Shown: positions 1 through 11,813, counted from the stretch's first letter. The stretch is 64,000 nucleotides of DNA from Cephalotus follicularis (GCA_001972305.1 BDDD01001785.1:62001-126000), one strand, 5' to 3'. The notes: generated from the sequence alone by a model not told the origin. Program-made: numbers and translations.

Positions 1-1305
1 TCACTGGATGTCTTGTGCATAGGGTGTTGTGTTTTGATGATGCTTAAATACATATTCTATGAAGTGTATACACGCATTAGTTGGACATAGTACGCTTATA
101 TATGGAGGCATGTGAACTGGGAACAATGAATCCATTTCTTCTAGTAAAAGAAGATTATGCTCAGGATGAATTTCGTTAGTGATTAAACGCCTGGCCAGGC
201 TAGCTGCAATATCAAAAGTGTGATATCATTGATTGAATATTAGAGGGGGCACATCTAATATTATTTAGGCTAATGAAAGATAATCAAGAGGCTAAAGATT
301 AAATTATTGCGGTCTGACATAATCCATACCATATATTTAATTAGAGCATTGTCAATTGAAGGATTATACGTGCATGTACCTATAAATAGTGGTTCACAAA
401 TTATTCATATTACCTGGGGGTCGTTATGCATTGCTAGATGTCGATGTCGACCAGTAGGATGCCAGAGATTAAATTGATAAATTAATTTTGGAAGAAAAAG
501 AATTAAAAGAGTTTTAATTCGATATATTCAAGAGAATATTTTTTTGTGATAATAAATATTTAATTGGATAATTGTGAGCGTCACAATATTAATCCTACGG
601 CCAACGTAATAGGGAACCCATATGGTCACACACAATACGAGCAGATATTTCCAACACGTGATGAGAGAAAAATAATAGGGATGTTATTTCCTAATTATCT
701 TTAATCTCATTAAATATATATATATTTATATAATGAGATTAAATATATAAATATAATTAATGAGATTCTCATTAATTATATTAACGAAAGAAAGAATTTT
801 AAAAGAAAAGAATTTCTTTTAAGATAAAGGGCTGGCTTAATAGGTGATTGTGTTTAGGTGGGATTAGTCTAGTAGCTAATATATAAACACATCTCCCTAT
901 TCACAAAAAGAACTTTTGCTCTATTTTGCAAAACCCTAGCTGCCCCTCTCTTTCTCTCTCTCATACAATCAAGTGTTGCTTGCGAAGCAATAGTGTTGGA
1001 GATTGAAGCTTGGTGTGGATACCTTGGAGGCTTTCTATACTTGGAAGCTAGAACCGTTAATATGTTCAACAAGTAGCTTTGCTTTTGGAAGCAAGAAGAC
1101 ACATTGGAAGAAGGAAGGAGCGGCTCCATTCATATGAGTAATTCCGCCTGCTCGTCCCTATTGTTTTATATCTAACTATATATGTATGCTCAAAAGATCC
1201 TGGAAACGAACTATATCGCTTGATATTCATGAGATGATCACACAATATATATATTAGGGATTATTCATCTAGATATTTTATTGCTTAAATCGCCATAAGG
1301 TTGCA
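1..1305 (+). repeat. 5' LTR of copia element A (left end outside window)
   Basis: This AT-rich stretch without a convincing gene ends just before a tRNA-iMet-type primer site at 1312, as an LTR should. It contains a CT-rich leader-like tract around 940-965 and the inverted repeats at 703-780. The exact LTR end is uncertain: the last plausible CA is at 1304-1305, which leaves a 6-base gap before the primer site. The LTR start is not seen and is probably left of the window. No second copy of this LTR is in the window, so the call rests on its position before the primer site and the copia genes. Confidence 0.55.
703..780. repeat. Nested inverted repeats in LTR
   Basis: Ten-base arms AATCTCATTA (703-712) and TAATGAGATT (731-740) pair across an AT-only loop. 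Directly after, 14-base arms at 752-765 and 767-780 are perfect reverse complements separated by a single T. The same TAATGAGA word is used in both structures. This could extrude as a cruciform or fold in RNA. Its function is unknown. Confidence 0.8.
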
Positions 1306-1311
1306 ATAAAT

Positions 1312-1323
1312 TGGTATCAGAGA
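1312..1323 (+). other. Primer binding site, tRNA-iMet type
   Basis: TGGTATCAGAGA matches the usual plant retrotransposon primer site TGGTATCAGAGC, complementary to the 3' end of initiator methionine tRNA, with one mismatch. It lies downstream of the presumed LTR end and 760 bases before the copia A gag start. Confidence 0.8.
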
Positions 1324-1439
1324 CGGATTTGATGCACATACATAGTTAGAAACATGTTTGTTGATGATATACTTGAATTGTTTGTGTTTAATCCATGAGA
1401 CGGAAGTATGGGATGCAAATTTGCGATTCCCTATAGTCG

Positions 1440-1630
1440 CGAAAATGTCGACGCCTTTGAGAAAAGCTTCGACGTCTACTAGCGATACCACTGCAGCTAA
1501 TCGCATGAAGACGCACAAGCGTTGACGTTTTTGAGAAAATCGTCGATGCTTAGGCGCTAAAGCGCTGGTGCTTTTAAGAAAAGCGTCGACGCTTTTCTCT
1601 GAAGCTTCAACGCCTACGACGTTAATATTG
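1440..1630. repeat. GTCGAC palindrome cluster in copia A leader
   Basis: Several variants of GCGTCGACGC lie between the primer site and gag of copia A. The best is a perfect 22-base palindrome at 1577-1598 with core AAAAGCGTCGACGCTTTT. The surroundings are AT-rich, so the CpG density stands out. The same type of cluster recurs in several other elements of this window. Confidence 0.85.
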
Positions 1631-1800
1631 CGCCTGTTAGAGGGTGAGTGACCAGTCAAGCCACTAGGTGACAGATTGTTCATGTAAACTCTACTTTTGA
1701 TGTAAAAAATCATATTCTTTTATGTTACTATGTGCAAACTTTATTTAAAAAGGTAGTCTATATATGTTTTATTGTATTTATGAAGTTGTTTTATTAAACT

Positions 1801-1944
1801 GCTTACATATATGGAGCCTTGTCATAAAGGGTTGGATGTCAAGCCGAGGGCTATGAGATTGACTCCCTTATCCCCTATGACTAAATTGTTCCAAGTCATA
1901 GGTTCACTTCTTAGGCATTGGTGAACCGGATAGACTTGCTGTAT
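1801..1944 (+). repeat. Dispersed copia-LTR segment (copy 1 of 3)
   Basis: This segment, starting near AAAGGGTTGGAT and ending near AGACTTGCTGT, is also present at 11150-11290 and 12797-12945. Those two copies lie inside copia-type LTRs starting TGTTA..TTAGGG. Here it sits upstream of gag, not inside an obvious LTR, which suggests an older insertion or rearrangement of the leader. In the best copy a GGATCTC..GAGATCC stem is visible; here the stem is decayed. Confidence 0.75.
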
Positions 1945-2004
1945 GTTTAGCATAAAATTGTGTTGTTTTTAATGTTTTATTTGTGATATTTTTATGCTTG
2001 GAAT
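1945..2004 (+). repeat. Truncated start of an Athila-type LTR
   Basis: The segment starting TGTTTAGCATAAAA and running to TTTATGCTTGGAA resembles the first 60 bases of the Athila LTRs at 19508 and 37470. It directly abuts the copia-LTR segment. Only the LTR start is present, so this is a fragment. Confidence 0.6.
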
Positions 2005-2082
2005 AGAAAAATTGAATAATTTGCTAAATTACTCTCTTGTTTCTTCTAATAGGTTGTTAGATAACATATTCTATATACTCAA

Positions 2083-5000
2083 ATGGCAGACAACACTATA
2101 ATTTGGCATGGTTTATGTTTACTTAAGCGACATAATCCACGTTCTTTGAATGGTTGCGAATAGTACTCACGAGCATGAGAATTATTCATGTTATAACTGA
2201 GATACCCCACATTAGAGATCAATGCATTTGACCATCACAAGGCCGGGGTGGCTAAGTGGTGGGACGACAATCATAGACCTCAATACATGGCGAGTGTTGC
2301 CTTGATGCCAAACTGGCAAACGCTATGTATATTTCTTCACAGACTTTATGTGCCGTGTTGATACAACTTGAGGAGTTGTTTGGCACACAGTCGAGGACTG
2401 ATAAGGTAGTTTTGGACCAGTCTGGATCAAAACAATCTGTGATACCTATTCATTCTTCTGGAACAACCTTAGGGAGAGGTGGATCGAGAGGATCCAGTTC
2501 CAAGGGCAAGGAGCCCATAAGGAAGAAAGAAAAGGAACCACTTCACGTGTTTTGGGGATACCTTTCATTAGAGGATTAAAAAGCCTATTAAGGAGATATC
2601 CTGCTTCTGTGTGGGAAGTCAGGATAATGGAAGAGAAATTGCGAACAATTTCTTGCTTCCATTGCAGATGGTGCCTTGGGGTTAGGTACCTTCATATTTT
2701 TATATTCCATCTAGTTTACAATGTAAGTTCAATTTGGGTTATGCACTCAAGTTGTGAGACTAACATTTGTAACTCTTTGCAGGATGCTAAGAGGAGCTAG
2801 ACAGCTGGGTGCTGAGGATGCAATGGACCTATGACATGAAGATCGAGAATATACTTTTATGTTGTAGGATATTTTGATTTGTATATATAAAGTAATGTGG
2901 CTTTTGTATATAGACTAAACTCTTGTAAACATTGTTAAGAACTTTTTGTTCTAAACTTTGATTAGCATATTCAATGTATATTTTATAAAGCTGAGAGCTT
3001 TTTGTTTATTACATGTGAATAGTGGCTATTATTTTCTGGTTGTGTATCAGTCGACACTGATTAACTAGATAATGGGTTTTAAGTCTTAAAAACCAATCAA
3101 ACAATAGCACCAGCTATTGAGCAAGGAATTAATAATAAAAGACTACGAGAGAAATTTGATATAAATCCTTCACATCAATTTGTATTGTTGATTAGGTCAT
3201 TCTAGCGAGGCTGGATAAACACGCTTGGTTAAGGATGAACTTTTGAACATCCAAGACAGGGAGTCCCTTTCAACGTGTACACCATGTTTGTTTGGTGTAA
3301 TGACAAAGTCTTCTTTTCTCCTAAGCTGGAGATAAGAAAGTGGACATATTGAAATATATCCACACTGACATTTGTGGTATAATGTCAGACAATGCAAGTG
3401 AAGGTTTTCACTACTTCATTACCTTCATACTGTGATTCGTCACGGTTTCGGTAAGCGTTTCAGCTGAAACACATATCTGAATCTTTTGAAAGAGTTAAGA
3501 GATTTAGATATGAAGTAGAAATGCAAATGGGTAAATCCATTAGAGCATTATGCTCTGATGGGGAAATGAATACTTGTCTGCAGAATTCTTGCGTTATCTG
3601 AGAGATAACGGAATTCTTTCTCAATGGATCCTTTCTGGAACACCATACTGTGATGATGTATCCAAATGGAGGAAATTGCCATTCGTGAATATGTCAAATC
3701 CATTAAGTCTTTTATTCATCTTCTTATCTCCTTCTGGGATTATGCGTTGCAGCGGCAGCGTATATCCTAATCCGGATTCCTATGAAATACGTCCCCTCCA
3801 TATCTTTCAAGATTTTAAATAGGAAGAAACCCAGCCTAAACCAAGAGGGTTAATGGTTGTCCAGCTTTTGTAAGAAGGCGATAACCTTCTAAGCTGGGGG
3901 CGCGAGCGGATTGTTGCCGGTTTTGTGGGATCTCCTAAGAAGTGCTTAGGATTTCATTTCAACCATCCTAGCAAACAAATGATATTTTTTTCACGTACTG
4001 CAAAATTCTTCGAAAGGGGAATACCTGTTTACAGGAAGCAGTGAGAGTAAGGTATAACTAAGTGAGTTACTATCTGGTGAAAGCCCACAGGACGATGAGG
4101 AATTAGAGGTGGAACCTTCTAAAGACAAGATTTGGGAAAGGGATCCCAACCTGAGAAAGGATCTCAGTAAGGCACTCCTCGTGAGAGGAGATCAGGCAAG
4201 ATTTTGACAGTGTCTGAGAAATATGGTTTTCTCATAAAAAGCACTGATAAATCTAAAGTCATCGATGATGACGAGCCTGTCAGCTACAAAGGAAACAGTG
4301 AAGAGCACTATTTTCTAAGCATGGCTGGGAGTCATGAAATCCGAAATGGATGCCATATACGTCAACCGAGTTTGGAACTTGGTTAATGCTCCCATAGGCG
4401 GTTTGCCCAATGGTTGCATATACATCTTCAAGAGGAAGATAGACGTTAATGGAAAAGGTTAAAACCTTTAAATCGTAATGATTAATTCCATTCGGATGAT
4501 TCTTGTAATTGCCACTCGTTATGGATATAACCAATGGCACAAGGATGTCAAGATAACCTTGGAAAGGGACTATCTTGAAGAGGACATCTTAATGTCCCAA
4601 ACCCGAGGGGTTTACATCCAAGAAACATTAGCACAGAGTGTGTGCAAGCTCCTAAGGTTTGTGTATGACCTTATACAAGCATCTTGTAGCTGAAACATCT
4701 GTTTTTGATCTTTATCAAAACGATGCTATGCCTTAAGTCTACCGAAAATAGGATATCCCAGATATCACTTTCTTGGTAATATACATAGATAACATTCTAC
4801 ACATTGGTAATGCTGTAGGTATGTTGTAGTACAATTAACCAAGAACTTCTCCAAAAGGATTTGGGAGAGACTTCCTACGTTTTAAGAATGAAGATCTTAA
4901 GAGTAGATCAAGTAGGTTGTTTGGACTTTCCCAAAGTCAGTACATCAGCAGGATGCTGATATAGTATGGATTCCTGAATTCCGAGTTTGGCTTACTGCCA

Positions 5001-5403
5001 ATTAGCCAAGGAATTCATCTTTCCAAGAGGATGTTGAAAGAGACGTCAGAGGAAAGTGTTGCATGAGTAGGCTACCTTAAGCTTCGGCTTTAGGCTGCAT
5101 CATGCAATATCATACTTAGTACTAGGCATGACATCGGACAAGCCTAAGGGTCTGGCTAGTCGATTTTCAGTTCAATCCCTGTGAAAGACACTAGGAATTG
5201 TCAAAGAGATCTGAGAGTGACTCAGGATTTTTTTTTGACATCTGGAGAAGATAGTGAATTGAATAAGAGTTATGTCGACTCTGATTTCATCTGTGATCTA
5301 GTTGATCACGACATCGTATCAGGATATGTGATTATCCTACACGAAGGTGCTGTGTGAGTTGGAAGAGTCTACAATAGTGGGATACTGTTGACTCAACCAT
5401 GAA
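2083..5403 (+). pseudogene. Copia element A, gag-pol remnant
   Basis: Decayed Ty1/copia polyprotein; when intact it would form the particle (gag) and copy and insert the element (protease, integrase, reverse transcriptase, RNase H). The gag start ATGGCAGACAA matches the start of copia B at 7539. Recognisable in order: gag with EELFGTQ-like text (about 2350-2400), the pre-integrase segment LGHSSEA (near 3205), integrase text RDNGILSQW (3598-3630) and GTPY, and reverse transcriptase with LEEDILM and VCKL (4570-4660). The catalytic YVDD box is mutated to YIDN near 4784-4793. RNase H text runs to 5400. The conserved block before the RT core seems deleted near 4470. Many stops and frameshifts exclude function. 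It is cut by the LTR starting at 5404. Confidence 0.85.
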
Positions 5404-5568
5404 TGTCGTGCCGACGTCGTTGTCGCCGGGTCGGGTCGACCCGCCGTTTTCACCCGCCGTGTTCGCCACGTTCCTGGCCGATTCTCGCCGAGTCTCGGCC
5501 ACCAGTGGCTTTATCGGGTGTTTGTCATCCACATATGTCGTCGCCGGTCAATGACCCGTTGACCGAGT

Positions 5569-5592
5569 CTCACTGAGTCCGAACTCAGTGAG
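5569..5592. repeat. Perfect 10-bp hairpin
   Basis: Arms CTCACTGAGT (5569-5578) and ACTCAGTGAG (5583-5592) are exact reverse complements around a CCGA loop. The hairpin lies in the GC-rich U3-like part of the LTR. Its role is unknown. Confidence 0.8.
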
Positions 5593-5916
5593 TCGCCGTC
5601 GCTGTTCACCGCCGTCCGGGGCGATTCCGGCCGTGTCTCCGCCACCAGTGAGCTGAGCAGATTTTTTGGAGTCCGTTGGTGTCTTGGTTGAAGTTTTCGT
5701 GGACTGGCCGGAAACCAGCAGTGGAGCCGGTAACCGGCAGTTGCTTCGGCAAGCGCGTAGCGGCAAAGTGATGGAGCCGCCAACGTTGGTATGATTACTA
5801 ATCATTTGTTTCCGCTGTGTTTATTGTTTACCGAATTGGTTTCGGTTATTGTGGATGTATGCTTGACTGTGATATTTGTTCGATTGAATATTAAACGGAG
5901 ATCCTAGACTAATAGA

Positions 5917-6162
5917 TTTTGGTAGTAAGATGTAATTGTGAACCTAGACTTGCGAGTCTTGGTGTTTTTGAAAATTAAAATTATACACACTTGCATCCTA
6001 GACCCAAAATCGACCGGGACCCCTCCCGGGTTCCAACAGATTATCGTGGTAAGATGTCAGTGTGAAGCTTGACTTGAACTCTTGGTGTTTTTGAAAAATT
6101 AAAATTATACACACTAGCATCCTAGACCCAAAATCGTCCGGGACCCCTCCCGGGTTTCCAAC
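5917..6162 (+). repeat. Tandem duplication of the LTR 3' end (2 units)
   Basis: Two units of about 120 and 126 bases each run from AGATT..GGTAGTAAGATG-like text through TTAAAATTATACACAC and CATCCTAGACCCAAAATCG to CCCTCCCGGGTT(T)CCAAC. Both units therefore end like an LTR terminus, but only the second is followed by the primer site. Confidence 0.85.
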
Positions 6163-6165
6163 AAG

Positions 6166-6177
6166 TGGTATCAGAAC
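6166..6177 (+). other. Primer binding site, tRNA-iMet type
   Basis: TGGTATCAGAAC lies two bases after the LTR end at 6163 and matches the initiator-Met primer site with small changes. It shows that 5404-6163 is an LTR that still has internal sequence attached, not a solo LTR. Confidence 0.8.
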
Positions 6178-7538
6178 GATCCTTTTAATATCATTTGGAC
6201 TTTAATTTCGGTTTTGGTGGCTATTTTGAAATTATTAAAGTAGCTAAAATTCTAGTTTAATTCCCTTCCTTTGTTTTTTTTTGAAATTTTTTTTTAAATA
6301 CCAAAGGTAAACTATGTTTTAGTTAATCTAGTTGGAGGTTTACTGGATTGTCGGCGGACTTGTTGGAATTATTTCAATTGGTCATCAGATATTTAAATTC
6401 ACTTCCATGTTTTAATATGCTTTATTATCTTGTGCTTTATTTTGTCTGTAATAAGGTTGCCTGCGTGCACCATTGATTCCTTATTTGTTTTATTCTCTCT
6501 CCCTCCAATTTGTATTCTATTCTTTATTTTTTAAATGTATTTGAGAAATTTCATTGTGTAAACAAAGAATAGAGGAATCAGAAAGGAGCTTGAAGAGGAA
6601 GATCAAGGAAGTTGGAAGTCCAAGGGAAGGCCATGTATGCATGGTGCATTTTGTAATAAAGTAGTTTTAAATAGTTCGCCTAGGAGATCGAGTTATTACA
6701 TTGGCTCGTGTGATCACTTATAGATTTAGTCCCTAGCCAGGCCATTTTTATTTCTACATGAGAAATAGTTTGCATGAGATGAATGTTTTCCTTTTTGCAA
6801 ACAATCCAAACAAGTCAAGCATGCTAAGCCGTTCGATTTGATTGGAAGATAAAATCAATCTAATAACGGCATGGTAATATATAAAATTTGATGAGACCAA
6901 ATTCCTCCAACTTGTGAAATAATAAGTCCATAAGCGGTGGGACATAAGGTTGTCCCGTCGTTTGCCTTCCATGACTTTCGTTGAATGGTGTGAACATATT
7001 GGGGATAGCACTGCCATAGTATAGGTCCCTCGTATGACCATTTCTATTCCATTTCAGTGTTAGGTGTGCTGGAAGGAAAAAACCATGTTTTGGCACTCTG
7101 ACAAGCACACTTGTCGTGATCAAAATGGGTTTATTTCTTTGAGGGTCGTGGGTTCGGACTTATACCGGGACCATATTATTGGTATGGCCACAGTTGTGGA
7201 TTATATGGGCCGGAAGGCCAAATCTAGTATCGGATCTTACATGAATGGCAAGAGGTCCTTATGTAAACTGGCACTCGTGTCTACCTATTTTTCTCGTCGT
7301 GGTTATTGTCAGCCACAGCTGAAGTCATGATAAGTTAAATAGATTCGGATCCCCACTAGGAAGCAAGGGGCTTCCCGAATTCCGCACTGAGGTGTGGGAT
7401 ACGATTAGAATAGTGGGAGGAGCCATAATTACAAAAGTCCAAGGATTATGGTAATAACATAAATGGAATGATCTGTTAAAATTCTCTCTATTTCGTCATA
7501 TAGGTTGTTAGTTTTCACATACTTGATTTAATACTCAA
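6178..7538 (+). other. Non-coding leader or unidentified insertion
   Basis: Some 1.36 kb separate the primer site from the copia B gag start, much longer than a usual copia leader. Reading frames are short and resemble nothing I recognise, and I cannot place insertion borders. The last 60 bases (from about 7480, ending AGGTTGTTAG..TACTCAA) match the leader just upstream of copia A gag (2035-2082), so that part belongs to copia B. Confidence 0.5.
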
Positions 7539-10500
7539 ATGGCAGACAATATAAACAATCAAACACGTTTAACACTCGTAAACTTGAACATCTATTTTTT
7601 TTTCACTAAATGGAAACGCTTTTAGTGTAGCATTCTTAAGAGCATGAGAGTTACTCAGGTTATGACTGAGATAACCCCGAGCTAGAGAATGATGTATCCG
7701 ACCATCACAAAGCCAGTTGGGCTAAGTGGTGGGACCACGATTACCGAGCTCGTACGCTAGCAATTATTGGCTTGCTGCCACAATTGCACATGAGGGTTAC
7801 GCACTCACGGGCCTTGTGTGCCATGCTTAAACAACTCAAGGAGTTGTATGGCACCCAGCTGAGGACTACAAAGGAAGATTTTGACCAAGATGGGTCAAGA
7901 TCATTCGTGGTGCCTTTATTTCCTACTTGAATAATCTCAAAGGGGGATAGATCAAGTGAATCTAACTCCAAGGGTTAAAACCCAAGGGAAAGGCAGTTAG
8001 TGCAAGGCAATTCCATTCTAGAAAGGAGACAAAAGTTTTATAAGGAGTGTGCCAATTTCCATTGTGGGACAATGGCACTGGAAGATATATAGTTTGTTCC
8101 AAAGCCCAAAGCTGGAGATGCCTTGTGGTAAGTCACTTCCATGTTTTAATCTAGCTTACAATGTAAGTTCAACTTGGGTAAAGGAGCAAAGTTGTGAGAC
8201 TAACATTTATAACTCTTTGCAATAGCTAAGAGATGCTAGATAGCTGAGAGAGCTGATAAAGCTAAGGACTGGCGCCATGGTGATGGATAGAGGATTCACA
8301 CATGTGTTGTTGGCATTTATGAATTGTAAATTTCATAAATGGAAATGTATTATAGACATGATCTTTGTATATAAAGAATATTTCAATGTTCTAGTTAGTG
8401 CAAGAGGCACATGGATAATGAGGGATCTACGTCACAATTTCCATAAAAATTCAAGGAACAAATCAACAAATGACTATGAGAGACAAAAGATATAAATCCT
8501 TCATACTTGTTGCATTGTGGATTAGGTCATCCTAGAGATGCTAGATAAACACAATGGTTAAGGATGGATTATTGGACATTCAGGACGTGAAGTCCTATCC
8601 AACGTGTCACCATGTATGATTGGTGTGATGACCAAATCTCCCTTCTCCGAGTGTTGAGAAAGGACATTGGACATATTAGGATAAGTCCACAGAGATGGTA
8701 GTGAACTAATGTCGGTCAATGCAAATGGAGGAACTGGACCTTGTTGAATATGGTCCAGTTCGTAATATTTTTTATCGATCCTCCAATATTATTCTGAGTA
8801 ATGCACTGCAGTTGGAAGAGCATATCATAATCCGGATTCCTTTGAAATACACCCCCTCCATATATAGTGAGAAATTGAAATGAAGGAAACCCATCCTAAA
8901 CCAATGTTAGGTTAAAGGTTGTCTAGCTTATGTAAGAAGGCGGAAACCTTCTAAGCTATACGCACGATTGAGACATTGCCGGGGTGTGGGAGATCCTAAG
9001 AGATGCTTAAGATATGATTTGTACCATCCCAGTGAACAAAAGATGTTTGTTTCATGTACTAAAAAATTCATAGAGAAGGAATACCTGGTTGCAGGAAGAA
9101 GTGGGAGTTAGGTGAGACTAAGAGAGTTTCCACCAGGTGAAACCCCACCGGACGGTAAGGAATTATAGGTTTAATCCTCTAAAGACATAATTGGGAAAGG
9201 ATCCCAATCTGAGATAGAGACTTGGTAAGGCACTCCACTAGCGAGGAGATCAAGCAAAGGTTTTCGACAACGTCTGAGAAATAAGGTTTTCTCACAAAAG
9301 GCACTAACGAACCTATCGTCAGCGATGATGACGAGCCTGTCAACAACAAGGAAGCAGTGAAATGCACTGATTCTAGAACATGGAAAGAGACCATGAAATC
9401 CAAAAAGGACTCCATGTACGCCTACCAAGTCAGGGACTTGGTATATGCACCCGAAGGCATAAAATCCTATTGGATGATAGTAAATCTTCAGGATGAAGAT
9501 TGGCGTTAATGGAAAAGGTTAAAAACCTTTAAAGCGCAATTGGTCGTGAAAGGGTATACACCAAGACAAGAGGTCGACTATACCGAAACTTTTGCACTAG
9601 TCGCAAATGTGTTAGTACATTCGAATTATGCTTGCTATTGTTGCTCAATGTGATAATAAGCTATGGCAAATGGATGTCAAGACAGTTTGCAAGAGTGGGT
9701 ATCTTGAAGAGGACATCTTTATGTCCCAAACCTGAGGGGTTTACATCCGAAGAGCGTTCGCACAGTTGTGCAAGCTCCAAAGGTCTACGACCGTAAGCAA
9801 GCATCCAGTAGCAGAAACATCCATTTTGATTTCATCAAATATATGGATAAGCCTAATGTCTACCAGAATTATGATTACCGAGAAATCACTTTCTTGGCAC
9901 TGTATGTAGAAGATGTACTACAGGTAGAAGATGTTGTAGGTATGTTGATGTACGGTTAACCAAGAAATTCTCCGTAAAGGATTTTGGAAGGGCTTCCTAT
10001 GTTTTGGGAATAAATATCTGTAAGAGATAGATCAAGTAGGTTGCGTGGACTTTCCCAAAGCCAGTACATCAGCAGGTAGCTGAAATAGTATGGAAACGAA
10101 TTCCATGTATGGCTTACTTCCAATTAGCTAAGGAATTAACCTTTCCAAGAGGATGTCTTCTAAGACTTATGAGTAGAGGACAGGCTTGAATAGGCAACCT
10201 TATGCTTCAGCATTAGGCTCCATCATGTATGACATACTTCGTACTGGGCCTGATGTCGATATGCCTAAGGGTCTGGCTAGTCGATTTCAGTCCAATCACT
10301 GTAAGAGACATTGGGACATTGTCAAGAGGAAATAATGCCTGTGAAAGACTGAAGATTATTTCTTGATACATGGAGAAGATAGTGAATAAAGCCGTAAGAG
10401 TTAGGTTAACTCTAGTTTCAATTATGATACGGATGATTGCAAATCCATTTCAGGATATGTGTTGGTCCTGAATGGAAGTGCTGTGTGAGTGGGAGGAGTT

Positions 10501-10940
10501 TCGGGTAATAGACGACTGCTGACTCCACCAGAGAATGAAAGTATGTTGTAACCTGTGATACCGATTACGGTAGCAGGTTTGGATGAGGAAGTTCATTGCA
10601 GAACTTTATGTGGTTTCATCCATTGTTTGTCTAGTTACGCAGCATAATGACGGCTATGTGGCTTTTGCACAAACCATGGAACACGGGTCTCATTACGGCA
10701 CAAACATATACAGCAACGGTATCATTTGATCATGGAGATCACAAACGAATATAACGTTTCAAAAGAGATGTTATAGAGGAAATACAGGAGACATCATGAG
10801 AGTAGATGTCACCATAGAGAGAGTCGCGCAAGAAGCGAACTTAGCAGACCCACTGACCAACGCCATGAGAAATAAAGTACTCGGGAGAGATATAAAGTAC
10901 GATATTCTTAGGCTAAAGGTCTTTGTGGCTGGAGGGCCAA
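7539..10940 (+). pseudogene. Copia element B, gag-pol remnant
   Basis: Second, better aligned copy of the copia A family. It starts at ATGGCAGACAAT. A gag segment (7690-7860) parallels copia A 2225-2390, down to AACTCAAGGAGTTG. The pre-integrase segment begins near 8510, integrase follows to about 9150, and reverse transcriptase text KGYTP..VDYTETFA lies at about 9550-9600. The catalytic YVDD box reads YVED (9903-9914). RNase H follows, with RKFIAELYVV near 10585 and the end text ANLADPLTNAM near 10840-10870. A purine-rich tract (GGCTGGAGGG, 10928-10937) precedes the 3' LTR. Stops and frameshifts are frequent. This is a Ty1/copia element of tRNA-iMet type; no more precise lineage is claimed. 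Confidence 0.85.
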
Positions 10941-10949
10941 GTGGTATAT

Positions 10950-11348
10950 TGTTATATTAGGGTGTCCCTGCAAGCCTCGAGGAGGCTGCAGACATATGTA
11001 CTTTACATCTGATACACTCTCGAATCGTGCATTCTTAGTTCCATTCGTGTTCTATTATTCATATTAAGTAAATATTGGCATCTTGCTATATGTAGAATCG
11101 CAAACCATCATTACGGATCAGTTGATCACCATGTCCACTTAATACACATATAGCGCCATGTCCACAAAGGGTTGGATCTCGTGCCTGAGAGGTTATGAGA
11201 ATGAGATCCTTACTCCCTTATGACAAAACTTCCAAGTCATAGATTCACTTTCTTAGGGCAATTGATGAACTGCAAAGACTTGCTGTGTTATGCTTGCTCC
11301 GAAATATAGAGGGGGATAGATCATCTGATTGCCATTTGAGTTTACCCT
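10950..11348 (+). repeat. 3' LTR start of copia B (truncated)
   Basis: TGTTATATTAGGGTGTCCCTG follows the pol end and purine tract of copia B, the position of a 3' LTR. It is colinear with the copy starting at 12600, including the shared segment 11150-11290 with GGATCTC..GAGATCC arms. It stops near 11348, where reversed Athila LTR sequence takes over. Confidence 0.75.
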
Positions 11349-11806
11349 AAAGCTGATGCGGGGTGCGTATGAGTAGACATGCTAGGTCTATACGAAGTGT
11401 GTTCGACGTGACAAACCATATGAGTAGACTCCATGGATTGCGTTAAAAACCATTTATTTAGCAACTTTCATATTCACCGACAAGATGTTTGTGGATTTTA
11501 ACTAGACAGACAAAGTGTGTGTGAAGGCAGAAAATTGAAGAACAAATCAAAACTTCAAGGATTCTTATTGATGGAATTGAAGCAATACAATCTAGTGGCT
11601 TGTTCTTGCCCTAAAAACCTTAAAGGTTTAGCTACTAAACATTATATAAAGCTTCAAGAATTAATGAAGAAGAAAAGAGAGCAAGAGGGTGGCTACACAC
11701 ACGCTTATGGTCGGCCTCTCTATGTATTTATATTACAAAACTGATCAAAAACGGAACTAAAATTAACCTAATTACAAAAATAGGAAAAAATCTTAAACTT
11801 TTCACT
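11349..11806 (-). repeat. Athila LTR fragment, reversed
   Basis: Read on the minus strand, this matches the middle of the Athila LTR at 19508-21020 (about 20030-20430). Shared pieces, in plus orientation here, are GAGTAGACATGCTAGGTCTA, GACTCCATGGATTGCGTTAA, AGACAGACAAAGTGTGTGTG and TGGCTTGTTCTTGCCCTAAA. A 75-codon open frame at 11517-11744 is a by-product of the LTR sequence, not a gene. The right end is approximate. Confidence 0.8.
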
Positions 11807-11813
11807 TGCACAT

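Larger units (their letters stand above)
5404..6163 (+). repeat. LTR-like segment inserted in copia A
   Basis: It begins TGTCGTGCCG exactly where similarity between copia A and copia B RNase H stops, and ends TTCCAACA directly before a primer site, giving TG..CA ends and about 760 bp. It is GC-rich at the start and holds the palindrome CGGGTCGACCCG (5432-5443). Its last 250 bases are a tandem duplication. No matching 3' copy is seen, so it is either the 5' LTR of copia B with a lost partner or the LTR of a third, truncated element. Confidence 0.65.

Noticed and set aside
11517-11744. 75-codon open frame on the plus strand
   Set aside because: It lies wholly inside a reversed Athila LTR fragment and reads antisense to it.
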